Shown piece by piece: positions 9,273 through 17,884 of a DNA stretch of 64,000 nucleotides; position 1 is the stretch's first letter; every line of letters starts with the position of its first letter. The stretch lies in assembly GCA_018712745.1 (NCBI GenBank), contig DVGL01000029.1, positions 1 through 64,000 on the forward strand, given 5' to 3'. A program made the translations under genes and the position numbers. The notes beneath the pieces were generated by a model, which was given only the letters and a program-made list of their open reading frames with translations, did no database searches and was not told the DNA's origin. The stretch comes from Caccocola faecigallinarum (GTDB lineage Bacteria; Synergistota; Synergistia; Synergistales; Synergistaceae).

Positions 9273-9884
9273 TTATCTCCACACCTCGGCGCATACCGCT
9301 GGCGCGCCGCCGCAGGCGGAACGGAGCGAAACGCGCGCCGTTCCCTCCTTCGCGGGCGAGTATGAGAAGAGCAGGAAATCTCCCTTGTCGAGCTTGTATT
9401 CGCCCTCTTCGCCGCCCGCCGCGCACTTCACCGTGAGGCCGTCGGTCAGCGAATAAATTCCGCGCCAGTATTCCGACGCGCCCTCCGGCGCAATCTCGGC
9501 GCACCCGCCGCCAGCCGCGCAGGCCGACATCGCGCCGCGGTAGCCGTCGACCGTCATCAGGTTGAAGTCCACGCAGCGTCCGACGGAGACCGTCTCCCAG
9601 CCGCCCTCGAATTCGTCAACGTCGGCAAGCGGCTTCATCGCGAGCATGCGTTCGCCGTTGTGCGTCACCTCTATCTCGCCGTCGAGAATCATCAGCAGAC
9701 GGTGAATTCCCGGAAGCGCCGTGAATACGGACTTTTCGTCCTCGACTATCGCCGTGCTGATGCGCCAGTCGAAGCGCCGCGCGCCGTAGTCCGCCCCCTC
9801 GGGCCATATCGCAAGCTGCGTCGTCACGCCGCCGCTCCATCTGTTGTGCGAAAGCTCGTCTTTACGCTTCACTTCCACCTTCAT
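9273..9884 (-). CDS. hutD: HutD/Ves family cupin-like protein
   Basis: A 203-aa HutD-type bicupin. Family hallmarks are NRWSGGVTTQLAIWPEG near the N-terminus, FDWRISTAIVE, and the first-cupin stretch FTALPGIHRLLMILDGE. HutD proteins occur with histidine-utilisation genes and are proposed to limit or sense formimidoylglutamate; their biochemistry is unsettled. Here it faces the ureohydrolase convergently, which may reflect the same pathway. The ATG at 9884 has GGAGG eight bases upstream and lies inside the last codons of the DUF523 gene (23-base overlap), so translation is coupled. Confidence 0.85.
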   Translation of the reverse strand: MKVEVKRKDELSHNRWSGGVTTQLAIWPEGADYGARRFDWRISTAIVEDEKSVFTALPGIHRLLMILDGEIEVTHNGERMLAMKPLADVDEFEGGWETVSVGRCVDFNLMTVDGYRGAMSACAAGGGCAEIAPEGASEYWRGIYSLTDGLTVKCAAGGEEGEYKLDKGDFLLFSYSPAKEGTARVSLRSACGGAPAVCAEVWR

Positions 9885-10329
9885 CGCTAAATTCCTCCGT
9901 TTCGAAAAGTTTTTCAAAATTTTCCTCGCTGAATACGCGCACGCCGTTCTCCATCAGCAGCGCCGCCGCGACGCCCGCGCCCGGCACGACGCGGCCCGAG
10001 AAGCTGCCGTCGTAAACCGCGGACGAGCCGCAGGACGGGCTGCGCTCCTTCAAAATCGCGCAGCGGCAGCCGAAGCGCCGCGCCGCCTCAAGCGCGCGCC
10101 GCGCGCCGAGCTCAAACTCCGCCGTCACGTCGCGGCCGTCGCGCCCGAAGACGCGGCCGCCCGATATCTCGCTCGGCTCGCGCGGCGCTTCGAGGCCGCC
10201 GAGCCGCTCCGGGCAGACCGGCACAAGCTCATGCTCCGCGCCGAGCGCGATGACGCGCGCGTCGGGCTTCGCGCCGCCGTCGTAACGGCACTTCGAGCCG
10301 AGAAGGCACGCGCTGACCAGTATCTTCAT
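9862..10329 (-). CDS. DUF523 family protein
   Basis: A 155-aa member of the DUF523 (YbbK-like) family. The sequence MKILVSACLLGSKCRYDGG is the family signature, with CPERLGGLEAPREPSE and LKERSPSCGS further on; the conserved Cys residues suggest metal or thiol chemistry. Function unknown. The ATG at 10329 with a GGAGGG site is chosen over an upstream in-frame ATG at 10371. It overlaps and presumably drives translation of hutD. A 13-base motif in its upstream region is repeated in inverted orientation before the divergent gene. Confidence 0.85.
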   Translation of the reverse strand: MKILVSACLLGSKCRYDGGAKPDARVIALGAEHELVPVCPERLGGLEAPREPSEISGGRVFGRDGRDVTAEFELGARRALEAARRFGCRCAILKERSPSCGSSAVYDGSFSGRVVPGAGVAAALLMENGVRVFSEENFEKLFETEEFSDEGGSEA

Positions 10330-10742
10330 GACGATTCCCTCCATCGCTCGAAAGTATGGCAACATGCACAAAGCATAGCACGCCCGCGCCGTTTAGGCCA
10401 ACGCGCGCACAGCTCCGAAAATCGCACGCTTCCGCCATACGCGGACGCGCGGCGCGTTGATGCGGCGGACGCGGGCCGCCTGCCGCACGCCGCCGAAAGC
10501 TCGACGCAGCTTCGGCGCGTTCAGGCGCGCCTGTCCTTCCGCTGCGCGCCGCGCGCAATGCCAAGCGAGCAATTTATTTATATAAACATTAAATTTTTGA
10601 AAGTTACCGCGCGTCAATAAAACGCCGTAAGTTTTGTACTATATCAATAAACTATGCTTTGTGCTATACTCACGTGAACGGAAGGAAATTCCGGCGGCGC
10701 GCAAAAATCTGATGCGCGGCGCAATAGAAGGAGACAACAACA
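10330..10742. other. Divergent intergenic region with inverted 13-bp motif
   Basis: About 410 bases between DUF523 (minus) and the HdeD-like gene (plus). CTATGCTTTGTGC occurs at 10652-10664 on plus and at 10366-10378 on minus, each about 40-80 bases before the respective start codon. The left copy continues toward the gene as a TGCTATGCT extended -10; the right copy runs into TGCTATACT. The middle is GC-rich with no credible reading frame. Confidence 0.55.
10661..10670 (+). promoter_or_regulatory. Extended -10 promoter of the HdeD-like gene
   Basis: TG at 10662-10663 followed after one base by TATACT at 10665-10670 forms an extended -10. No convincing -35 is seen. It lies about 70 bases before the start codon. 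Confidence 0.45.
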
Positions 10743-11297
10743 ATGCTGTTTATGGGAAAATGTTCAAAAGAAGATTTCGTGAAAAGTAAGAGAAGATTCT
10801 ACATCGTCGGCGCGATTATGCTAGCGCTCGGCTTCGTCTCGCTTTCGATGCCGCTGCTCGCGTCGTTCGCCGTTGAGACGATGATCGGCTGCCTGCTGCT
10901 CGCGGTCGGCCTCGGCAGCGCCTTCGGTGCCTTCAGCGCGATGCGCTCGGGCGACAGCCCGTGGCAGCAGGCCTTCATGGCGGTCATATCCGTCGCGGCG
11001 GGCGTCGTATTCCTCACGCATCCGCTCGCCGGCGTCATGACGCTGAGCATGCTGCTCTCGGCGTACTTCCTCGTCGACGGCGTGACGAAGGTCGTCGAAT
11101 ATTTCCGCATCCGCGAAATCGGCGGCTCGCTCTGGATACTGCTCTCGGGCGCGCTCGGCGTAATCCTCGCCTTCATGATGTGGAACAACGTGCTGACCGG
11201 CGCTTCAATGATCGGCATCGTGCTCGGCATAGACCTCCTTTTCAGCGGCGTGAGCCTCATACTGCTGGGCCGCGGCTGCTCGAAGCTGTCGAAATAA
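10743..11297 (+). CDS. HdeD/DUF308 family membrane protein
   Basis: A 184-aa protein with six hydrophobic segments arranged as three two-helix repeats, typical of the HdeD/DUF308 family (for example VGAIMLALGFVSLSMPLLASF and ISVAAGVVFLTHPLAGVMTL). In enterobacteria HdeD is an acid-stress membrane protein; elsewhere the role is unknown. GGAG lies about nine bases before the ATG, and an intrinsic terminator follows 30 bases after the stop, so it is probably monocistronic. Confidence 0.85.
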   Translation: MLFMGKCSKEDFVKSKRRFYIVGAIMLALGFVSLSMPLLASFAVETMIGCLLLAVGLGSAFGAFSAMRSGDSPWQQAFMAVISVAAGVVFLTHPLAGVMTLSMLLSAYFLVDGVTKVVEYFRIREIGGSLWILLSGALGVILAFMMWNNVLTGASMIGIVLGIDLLFSGVSLILLGRGCSKLSK

Positions 11298-11327
11298 CGG
11301 CGTCGGGCAAAAACTCAAAAAACGGCG

Positions 11328-11356
11328 AAAGCGGCGCAGGAACGCGCCGCTTTTTT
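11328..11356 (+). terminator. Rho-independent terminator
   Basis: AAAGCGGCGC pairs with GCGCCGCTTT around a six-base loop and is followed by six T residues, just after the HdeD-like gene. Confidence 0.9.
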
Positions 11357-11384
11357 GCTGTGCTCTATATTTTGCGCGATTGTC

Positions 11385-11768
11385 TCAGTCTTTCGCGGCC
11401 GCTGGGCGCGCAAGCTTCATTATATAATTCGGCGAAGCGCCCGCGACGCGCGCGTCGTCTTTCAGACGTTTGATAAGCTCCTTCGTTTCAAGCTTCGAGC
11501 GGAAGGTCGCCGTCGCGCACTCGGACGTTTCGTAAACCGGCGAAATATAGACGACTTCAGCCTCCGCGTCCGCCGCGACCTCGCGGCAGTATGCGGCGAA
11601 GAGCGCGCGCCTGTCGTCCGACGCGCGTATCTCCTCCGGCACGCGCAGCAGGACGACCGCCTCGCCGCGCGCGTACCGCGGCTCACGCGCCGCATCCTGC
11701 GCGAAAGCGGCGCTGCATGACGACGCTATGAGAGCCGCGGCGGCAAGGACGAACAACAATATCTTCAT
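11385..11768 (-). CDS. Secreted stand-alone subtilisin propeptide-like protein
   Basis: A 127-aa protein with a signal peptide (MKILLFVLAAAALIASSCSAAFAQ, a possible lipobox Cys inside). The mature part, from PRYARGEAVVLLRVPEE to VAGASPNYIMKLARPA, matches in layout the pro-region of the adjacent subtilase (PLYVEGEAIVMMRT ... VVSAMPNYIMRLSSPA), that is, an inhibitor_I9-like fold without a protease domain. It starts eight bases after the subtilase stop and its AAGG site lies in the end of that gene, so the two are co-translated. It probably acts as an inhibitor or folding helper of the protease. The start codon could be extended upstream in frame, but that would run through the subtilase gene. 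Confidence 0.75.
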   Translation of the reverse strand: MKILLFVLAAAALIASSCSAAFAQDAAREPRYARGEAVVLLRVPEEIRASDDRRALFAAYCREVAADAEAEVVYISPVYETSECATATFRSKLETKELIKRLKDDARVAGASPNYIMKLARPAAAKD

Positions 11769-11775
11769 CGCCAGT

Positions 11776-14175
11776 TTACCTTGCGCGTTTCCGCAGCGCG
11801 CCGCCGAACAGCCAAAGGGCAGGAAGCGCGAACAACGCCGCCGCGCAGAAGCCCGCGGAGCATCCGCCGCTGCTTCCGCCGGAGACAGACTGCTTCTGCG
11901 CGCCGTAACGCACAATCGCGGTCGGGTCGGTTATAGTCCCCTCCGCGCTGTCAAGGTCGTATGGGCCGTTGTCGGCTATATAGAGGACGACGTTGTAGTG
12001 AGCCTCTCCGTCGAACGTCCCGCCGAAAGAGCTCCAGTCTTTGTTGTAAATTTTAAACTCGCCGTCGGCCGCCGCGCCGTCCTCATCGAGAGCGTACCTG
12101 AGGCACGTCCCGTCCGGCTTCACCTTGCAGACAGCCACGTCTCCAAGTCCGCCACCGTCGCCGAATATTTCGCCCGGGACTGTGAAAGCGATGGCCGAAA
12201 CCACGGCGGCGTCAAGCTCGCCCTCTTCGCTGCTCTGCGCGCTGAATACAGGGAAGAGCGATACGCGCTCGACCTCTCTCGAGCTTTCAAGCGATTCCAC
12301 AGCGCCGCCGACAATAGCATGGTCGAGATAAAGCCCTTCATCATCCACCGCGGTTACGCAGTTTTTCAAACTGTCAGGCAGAGCCTCCCTGTCCGACGCA
12401 AACTCAGCCTTGACGGCGGCCGCGCCCTCTGATACTGGGATTTGTTCCGGTTCGACAGGTTCGGCCTCGGTCGCAGCGCCCATGCCTATCTTCCACGCTT
12501 CATAGGCGTCGATCAGCCCGTACTGCGAATATCCTTCGCGCAGCACCGAACCGTCCGCGCCGTCGAGAATCATCTGCTTTATCTCCGCCGCGCCCCTTTC
12601 CGGAAACAGCGAGCAAAGCAGAGCCGCAACGCCAGCGACGTGCGGAGAGGCCATCGACGTGCCGCTTATGGTAGTGTAGCCGTCTTCGCTCCACGTATTT
12701 CCGTCACCGGTAATCGGCTCGTACCGGCAGGTGCTCATGATGTAGCCGCCGGGCGCGAAAACGTCCACCCATTCGCCAGAGGAGCTGAAATTTGAGCCCG
12801 CCGCGTAGCTGCGCTCGTCATCCTCGCCGCTCGCGCCGACGGTAATGGTATTTTCATAGCGGAACATAGCGGGAGTGCATATCTGCCCGGCGTACTCGCC
12901 TTCCGGCGCGTCAAGGTCCTGGTCCTCGTTGCCCGCCGCGATGCAGACAATCACCCCCGCGTCGCTGAGCGCCTTTATCTTCGCGCTGTACGGCTCGTTC
13001 TCCGCCGCGTTGTCCGCGTCGGTCCAGTTGCCGAGAGACATATTCGCGACGCGGACGTTCACCCCCGCAGCCTTCGCCGCTAATACGAAGTCTATCGCGC
13101 GCATCTGGTCGCTCGTCAGCGAGCCGGTGGCGTATTCGACGCTGCCGTCGTCGTCCTCGTCGATGAACGCGGAGAAAACCGGCACGGCCATAAGCTTCAC
13201 GTTCTGCGCGACGCCCGCGACGCCGGTTTCATTATCCGTCACAGCGCCGATGATGCCAGCCACGTGCGTGCCGTGTCCCTCGACGTCGCCGACGTATCTG
13301 GAATCAGACGTGACTGAAAACACGTCGTCTATCGACGCCAGCTTTGTAGTTCCCGCGCCTGGGCCGACAGGAATGGGATCGAAGGCCGACGTCACCGGCG
13401 CTTCATCCTCGTTCTCTCCGAATTCCGCGCTGCTGTGAAACCATGCACCGTGGCTGCCCGCAAACTCAGCGGCGCCGATTCCTGCGACGTCCATGCGCGA
13501 GAGCGTATCGGCATCAAATTCATACATGTTGTCTGCGAGGTCCTCGTGGTCGTATATAATCCCCGTATCGATAACCGCGACGACGACCTCCTCGGACTCG
13601 GCCTCCGCCGTCTGCGCCCATACCGCGGGCATATTTATGCGTTCAAGCCCCCACTGTTCGCCGTAAAGCGGGTCGTTCGACTCGGCGATCTCTATCTCCT
13701 CATCTTCGGCGGAGACGATGCGCGCCGGCGACGAAAGACGCATTATATAATTCGGCATCGCCGACACAACGCGCGGGTCGCCGCGCAGCCTTTCGATAAA
13801 TTCCTCCGTGCTCTCCCCGCTCGCGCTGCGCAGCTGTGCGACCGCGTAAGTCTCGCCGCCGCGCTCATCGCCGTTCGCCGAAAGCGTCCGCGCCGCGCCC
13901 GAGAGCTCGCCTTCCTCCAAACCTTCCGAATCCGCCGCCGCAGCCTTCACCGGAAGGAAATTCCGCACAACCACCGCGCCGAGCTCCGAAGCCGCTGACC
14001 CCGACGCCGCATTGGAAGCGCTCCGCGCCGCATAAGAACCAACCTCGGCCCGCGCCTCGTCCGTCCTCATCATAACGATAGCCTCGCCCTCAACGTACAG
14101 AGGAACTGCCGCGAAAGTTGGGGACGCAGCGACAAGAACAGCAAAGGCTGCAAATATACATCTTCTGAAATTCAT
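11776..14175 (-). CDS. Subtilase (S8) with signal peptide and Synerg-CTERM-type C-terminus
   Basis: A 799-aa secreted serine protease. In order: a signal peptide (FRRCIFAAFAVLVAASPTFA); a pro-region ending PNYIMRL near residue 160; and an S8 domain with Asp in VAVIDTGI (about 203), His in GHGTHVAG (about 303) and Ser in SGTSMASPH (about 507). A beta-rich C-terminal region follows, ending in GGSSGGCSAGFCAAALFALP, a hydrophobic helix and RKRAR. That tail matches the Synergistota C-terminal sorting type, so the enzyme is probably processed and anchored at the cell surface. The start at 14175 is chosen because the best promoter would place the transcript start downstream of the alternative ATG at 14208. 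Confidence 0.92.
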   Translation of the reverse strand: MNFRRCIFAAFAVLVAASPTFAAVPLYVEGEAIVMMRTDEARAEVGSYAARSASNAASGSAASELGAVVVRNFLPVKAAAADSEGLEEGELSGAARTLSANGDERGGETYAVAQLRSASGESTEEFIERLRGDPRVVSAMPNYIMRLSSPARIVSAEDEEIEIAESNDPLYGEQWGLERINMPAVWAQTAEAESEEVVVAVIDTGIIYDHEDLADNMYEFDADTLSRMDVAGIGAAEFAGSHGAWFHSSAEFGENEDEAPVTSAFDPIPVGPGAGTTKLASIDDVFSVTSDSRYVGDVEGHGTHVAGIIGAVTDNETGVAGVAQNVKLMAVPVFSAFIDEDDDGSVEYATGSLTSDQMRAIDFVLAAKAAGVNVRVANMSLGNWTDADNAAENEPYSAKIKALSDAGVIVCIAAGNEDQDLDAPEGEYAGQICTPAMFRYENTITVGASGEDDERSYAAGSNFSSSGEWVDVFAPGGYIMSTCRYEPITGDGNTWSEDGYTTISGTSMASPHVAGVAALLCSLFPERGAAEIKQMILDGADGSVLREGYSQYGLIDAYEAWKIGMGAATEAEPVEPEQIPVSEGAAAVKAEFASDREALPDSLKNCVTAVDDEGLYLDHAIVGGAVESLESSREVERVSLFPVFSAQSSEEGELDAAVVSAIAFTVPGEIFGDGGGLGDVAVCKVKPDGTCLRYALDEDGAAADGEFKIYNKDWSSFGGTFDGEAHYNVVLYIADNGPYDLDSAEGTITDPTAIVRYGAQKQSVSGGSSGGCSAGFCAAALFALPALWLFGGALRKRAR

Positions 14176-14210
14176 GCAAAACCACCACACGCAACAAATT
14201 TTACACATTT

Positions 14211-14239
14211 ATTATAAAAGCAGAAAATCGGCCGTTCAA
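14211..14239 (-). promoter_or_regulatory. Sigma70-type promoter of the subtilase gene
   Basis: On minus, TTGAAC (14239-14234) and TATAAT (14216-14211) are separated by 17 bases. Transcription would start near 14204, leaving roughly a 29-base leader before the ATG at 14175. Confidence 0.7.
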
Positions 14240-14343
14240 CGGGACGACGGCAGAAAAAGCATATATCACATTATATAATAGCGCCGAGACGCCGGGCGCG
14301 CATCGCGCAGCCGCAGCAGCTTCATTAGGGAGGACGAAAAATC

Positions 14344-15525
14344 ATGAAGCAGGAACCTTACGAGTATACAACGAAATGGAACCATGCCGGAGAGCCGCTC
14401 GACGCGGAAAAGGCGCTTGAGTTTATACTCAGCGACCTCCTCCACGGCTCTCTCGGCATGAAGGACTTCATCGAGGACGGCTGCCTTTACTGCCCCGACA
14501 GCCAGTTAACCTTGCGGCCTGAGATAGAAAGCCTCATGGAGCAGGCCGCTGTCGTCGATTTTCACATTGAAGCGCCGCAGTGGGGAACGGAAATTTTTGA
14601 ATGCTGCGCGTCGCCGGGCGAGACTACGAAGCACGCGCTCGGTATGGCGCTCAGCTCTTTCATGCTCTCGCTGATGCCGGCGATTGCGCGCATGGAGCGC
14701 GGCGAGTACGACGAGACGTTCGAGACGAGCTTCGCGGGGCGCGCGCACCGCTGGCGCGCGACGCTGAGTGACGTCGTAGGCGTCGGCTGCACGCCGCATG
14801 AGAACACGCCGTCCTTCTACTGGAACAAGCTCAAAGAGGGCGTCTTGAAGCGCCTCGGCAATCAGAAGCTCTGCTATGTGAAAATCTACTGCGCGAAGGT
14901 GGACGGCGAAGTCACGGGCGAGTGCCGCGTCAACGACATAAAGAGCAAAGAGCTGAGCGACATCGTCGCAGAGATAGGCGCGCAGTGGGAGACGGAGGGC
15001 TTCGCCTCGCAGAAGATGTTCATATTGATACGGCAGGACGAAGAGACGGTAGCGCCAGCGCCGTACCCATACTGGGGAGCGGCCGGGCGCGCTGTGATGA
15101 AGACAAAAATAAAACGCGCCGTAAATCTCTTCAACAGCTGCAAGACCCAGGAAGAGTACGACAAACTTCCCGAAACGCTCAGACTTCAGCTAGGCGACGC
15201 GACGCTCGCGGAGGAGTGTTATCTTTTCCTGCCAGAGATATGCGCGGAGAACGAGTTCGACACTCTGGACTTCGACGAGCAGATAGCGCCCGGCCTCTAT
15301 AAGTCGCAGCTCGCCGACTACTGGACGATGCACAATCTGCTTTTCGAGCTTTTCGCCGAGGGCGCGTTCGGCGACGCGGCTTCCGGAATTTACTGGGACT
15401 ATATCACCTTCAGCTCGGTCTACGGCGTGGTCTGTCAAATGATGGAAAAGAACGGCAAGGAGGCGCCGCTCGAAGGCTGCGTGTCTACGCATTTCAATTT
15501 CTCCGACGGCTTTAAATTGAGGTAG
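14344..15525 (+). CDS. Conserved-looking protein of unknown function
   Basis: A 393-aa soluble protein with no signal peptide or membrane helix, and a family I do not recognise. It is acidic and rich in Cys and aromatic residues. A first half (residues about 1-140) contains GRAHRWRATLSDVVGVG, and a second half (about 170-390) has KIYCAKVDGEVTGECRVN and a Tyr/Trp-rich C-terminal region. The ATG has GGAGG ten bases upstream, codon use resembles its neighbours, and a bidirectional terminator follows, so it is a genuine single-gene unit. A TATAAT lies at 14274-14279 without a clear -35. Confidence 0.7.
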   Translation: MKQEPYEYTTKWNHAGEPLDAEKALEFILSDLLHGSLGMKDFIEDGCLYCPDSQLTLRPEIESLMEQAAVVDFHIEAPQWGTEIFECCASPGETTKHALGMALSSFMLSLMPAIARMERGEYDETFETSFAGRAHRWRATLSDVVGVGCTPHENTPSFYWNKLKEGVLKRLGNQKLCYVKIYCAKVDGEVTGECRVNDIKSKELSDIVAEIGAQWETEGFASQKMFILIRQDEETVAPAPYPYWGAAGRAVMKTKIKRAVNLFNSCKTQEEYDKLPETLRLQLGDATLAEECYLFLPEICAENEFDTLDFDEQIAPGLYKSQLADYWTMHNLLFELFAEGAFGDAASGIYWDYITFSSVYGVVCQMMEKNGKEAPLEGCVSTHFNFSDGFKLR

Positions 15526-15581
15526 GGGGACGCGTCGAAGCGCGCAGCGCCTAAAGGTACGGACAATCGAAAAATAAAAAA

Positions 15582-15604
15582 TCCCCGCGTCTCAGGCGCG
15601 GGGA
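15582..15604. terminator. Bidirectional terminator
   Basis: TCCCCGCG pairs with CGCGGGGA around a seven-base loop, with A-rich sequence on the left and T-rich on the right. It can stop both the 393-aa gene and the long minus-strand envelope operon. Confidence 0.85.
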
Positions 15605-15648
15605 ATATTTTTTGCCTTTTTCGTAAATTCTGCGGCGCTCGCTTCGCG

Positions 15649-16641
15649 TCACTTCTTTTTCGACACGCCGTTATCCGTCAGCGCGAGCATCTCTGGGACT
15701 GTGACGAAGCGCACGGGGAGGTTTTTATAGCGCGCGTTGAGCTCTTCGAGGAAGGCGACGGTCGCAGGGCGGAAGTGGCAGATTATGAGCAGCGCGCCGC
15801 GTTTCTGCGCGTTGCGCATAAGCTCGTCGAAGCGCTTCGCGATTTCCGCCTTGTCGGTCGAGTTGTCGAGGAAGCCGCGGTTTTGCAGCGCGGGCACTCC
15901 AGCTTTGCGCGCCTCGTCGTATGCGACGCTCTTGCCAGTCGTGCGGCTGTCTACGAATACGAGGCCGCGGCTCTTGAGCACCTGCATGAAGGGGGCCATC
16001 AGCTCGCGGCTCTCCGTCGCGCGCGAGCCGCGGTGGTTGTTGACGCCGATAACGCCCGGCAGAGAGTCGAGCGCTTTTTCCGTCTTCGCTCGTACTTCGT
16101 CCGCAGACATTCCGCGGCCGATTATAAATTTTCCAGTCTCCGAATCTTTATCAACCTGCGCCTGCATCGGCAGATGGAGGATGTAAGGCACAGACTTCGA
16201 CGCCGCGAGCTGCGCCGTCTCCTTCGAGTACTGGCGGTATGGCATTATCGCCCACGTCGTCGGAATGTCGAGCGCGGCGACGCGGCGTGTCAGCTTCATC
16301 TGACTGCCGCCGTCGTCTATGACTATCGCGAGCAGCGGCGTTCCGTCCGCGCGCGGATAACCGCATACCGGCGGCTGCGCTTTCGGCGCTTCCGCCGCTT
16401 GCTGCGCCGCGGGCAGCCCTTCGTCGGCCGAGACGACGACCCACTCACGCGTCTTTGGCTCGGGCGTGGGCGCCGAGGCCGCGACCTCGGCGGGCGTCGC
16501 CTCCGGCTCCGCGAGCTTCGCGTAGCGTCCCTGATTTTTCAGCGCGACGGCGTAGACCGCAGCCGCCACCGCGAGGAGCAGAAGCGCGAATACTATTCCG
16601 CGCCTCCGCCTGTCCTTCGCTCTTTTGTAATGTTTAGCCAA
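15649..16641 (-). CDS. Divergent polysaccharide deacetylase (YibQ-like)
   Basis: A 330-aa membrane-anchored periplasmic protein: one N-terminal helix (IVFALLLLAVAAAVYAVAL), a Pro/Ala/Glu-rich linker, then a divergent polysaccharide deacetylase domain with LLAIVIDDGGSQM, LHLPMQAQ, NNHRGSRAT (metal-site region), VFVDSRTT and ICHFRP. The family includes YibQ of enterobacteria, which sits next to envC. Here it is the last gene of the envelope operon and follows ctpA by 16 bases. Start TTG at 16641 with GGGAG upstream. The substrate is probably a wall or surface glycan; it has not been shown. Confidence 0.88.
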   Translation of the reverse strand: MAKHYKRAKDRRRRGIVFALLLLAVAAAVYAVALKNQGRYAKLAEPEATPAEVAASAPTPEPKTREWVVVSADEGLPAAQQAAEAPKAQPPVCGYPRADGTPLLAIVIDDGGSQMKLTRRVAALDIPTTWAIMPYRQYSKETAQLAASKSVPYILHLPMQAQVDKDSETGKFIIGRGMSADEVRAKTEKALDSLPGVIGVNNHRGSRATESRELMAPFMQVLKSRGLVFVDSRTTGKSVAYDEARKAGVPALQNRGFLDNSTDKAEIAKRFDELMRNAQKRGALLIICHFRPATVAFLEELNARYKNLPVRFVTVPEMLALTDNGVSKKK

Positions 16642-16657
16642 GTGAGGCCATCTCCCG

Positions 16658-17863
16658 TTATTTCGTCTTCTTCATCTTGTCCTTCAGGACGGCGAGCGCC
16701 TTCTGGAACTGTTTGTCGTCTTTCTTGTTCTTCATCGGCTCGCCCTCAACCTTTATGTCGGGCTCGAGCCCCTTGTGGTCGATCACGAAGCCCGAGGGCG
16801 TATGGTAGCGCGCTATCGTCACGTATATGCCGGAGCCGTCGGGAAGGTTGAAAAGCGTCTGCACGGAGCCCTTGCCGAAGGTTTTCATTCCGACTATCGT
16901 CCCACGCTTGTGATCCTTTATCGCGCCCGCGAATATCTCGGAGGCGCTGGCGCTGCCCTCGTTGACGAGCACGACGAGCGGCAGGTCGTTCGCAAGGCCC
17001 GGCTTCGCGTAGAGCGTGTCGTTCGCGCGCTCGAAGCGTCCCTTCATGCCGACGATCACTCCGTCGCCTATGAAGCGCGAGGTGACGTCGACGCATACGT
17101 CGAGCAGGCCGCCGGGGTTGTTGCGGAGGTCCATGATGACGCCCTTCGCGTTTTTCGACGCCGCCGTCTCAAGCGCGGCGCGCAGCTCCTCGTCGGTCTT
17201 GAGGTTGAAGTGGTTCAGCTTGATGTAGGCGATTCCGCCGCCAAGCATCTCGAGGCGCACGGTCTTTATCTTTATGACCTCGCGCACAATCTTGACGGGG
17301 ATGAGCTTGCTTTCGTCCTTGCGGCGTATGTGCAGCGTGACCGGCGTTCCCGGCTCGCCGCGCAGCATCTTGACTATTTCGTTGCTCTCCATGCCGACGA
17401 CCGTTTTGTCGTCGACCTTGATTATTTCGTCGAGCGGCTTGATGCCCGCGCGGTCGGCGGGCGTGTCTTCAATAGGCGCGATGACGGTCGTCCGTCCGTC
17501 GCGGTTCGCCATGTAGATGCCGAGGCCGCCGTACTCGCCCTCTATCTCCATATTCTCCTCGGCGAGCGCCTCGGGGTCGACGAAGCGCGTGTACGGGTCG
17601 TCGATGGAGGCGACGAGGCCGCGCAGCGCGCCGTAGTACATCTGCGTGTCGTCTATTTTGCCCTCTTTGTCGCCGTCGACCTGGTAGGTCGAGAGCGCGA
17701 GCTTCACCTGTTTTATTATCGCAAGCTGCTGCGGCGTGAAGGGCAGGCTCCGCTCCCAGTCCGCGCCGACTGCCTGCGGTATGCTGTAAAGCGAGACGCA
17801 GAGCAGCGCGCCGATGAAGATGCCCGTGAGCAGATGCAGTATTTTAGATTTCAAATTCTTCAC
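16658..17863 (-). CDS. ctpA: Carboxy-terminal processing protease (S41, CtpA-like)
   Basis: A 401-aa exported serine protease: an N-terminal signal/anchor (LLTGIFIGALLCVSLYSI), a PDZ domain (YGGLGIYMANRDGRTTVIAP ... VVGMESNEIVKMLRG) and an S41 catalytic core with the nucleophile region NEGSASASEIFAGA and the catalytic Lys in TFGKGSVQT. Such enzymes process periplasmic proteins, often peptidoglycan hydrolases. Its place directly after the EnvC-like gene suggests it trims or regulates hydrolase activity. Start GTG at 17863 with GGAAAGG five bases upstream. Confidence 0.93.
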   Translation of the reverse strand: MKNLKSKILHLLTGIFIGALLCVSLYSIPQAVGADWERSLPFTPQQLAIIKQVKLALSTYQVDGDKEGKIDDTQMYYGALRGLVASIDDPYTRFVDPEALAEENMEIEGEYGGLGIYMANRDGRTTVIAPIEDTPADRAGIKPLDEIIKVDDKTVVGMESNEIVKMLRGEPGTPVTLHIRRKDESKLIPVKIVREVIKIKTVRLEMLGGGIAYIKLNHFNLKTDEELRAALETAASKNAKGVIMDLRNNPGGLLDVCVDVTSRFIGDGVIVGMKGRFERANDTLYAKPGLANDLPLVVLVNEGSASASEIFAGAIKDHKRGTIVGMKTFGKGSVQTLFNLPDGSGIYVTIARYHTPSGFVIDHKGLEPDIKVEGEPMKNKKDDKQFQKALAVLKDKMKKTK

Positions 17864-17884
17864 TTACCTTTCCGAAAAGCCCCG

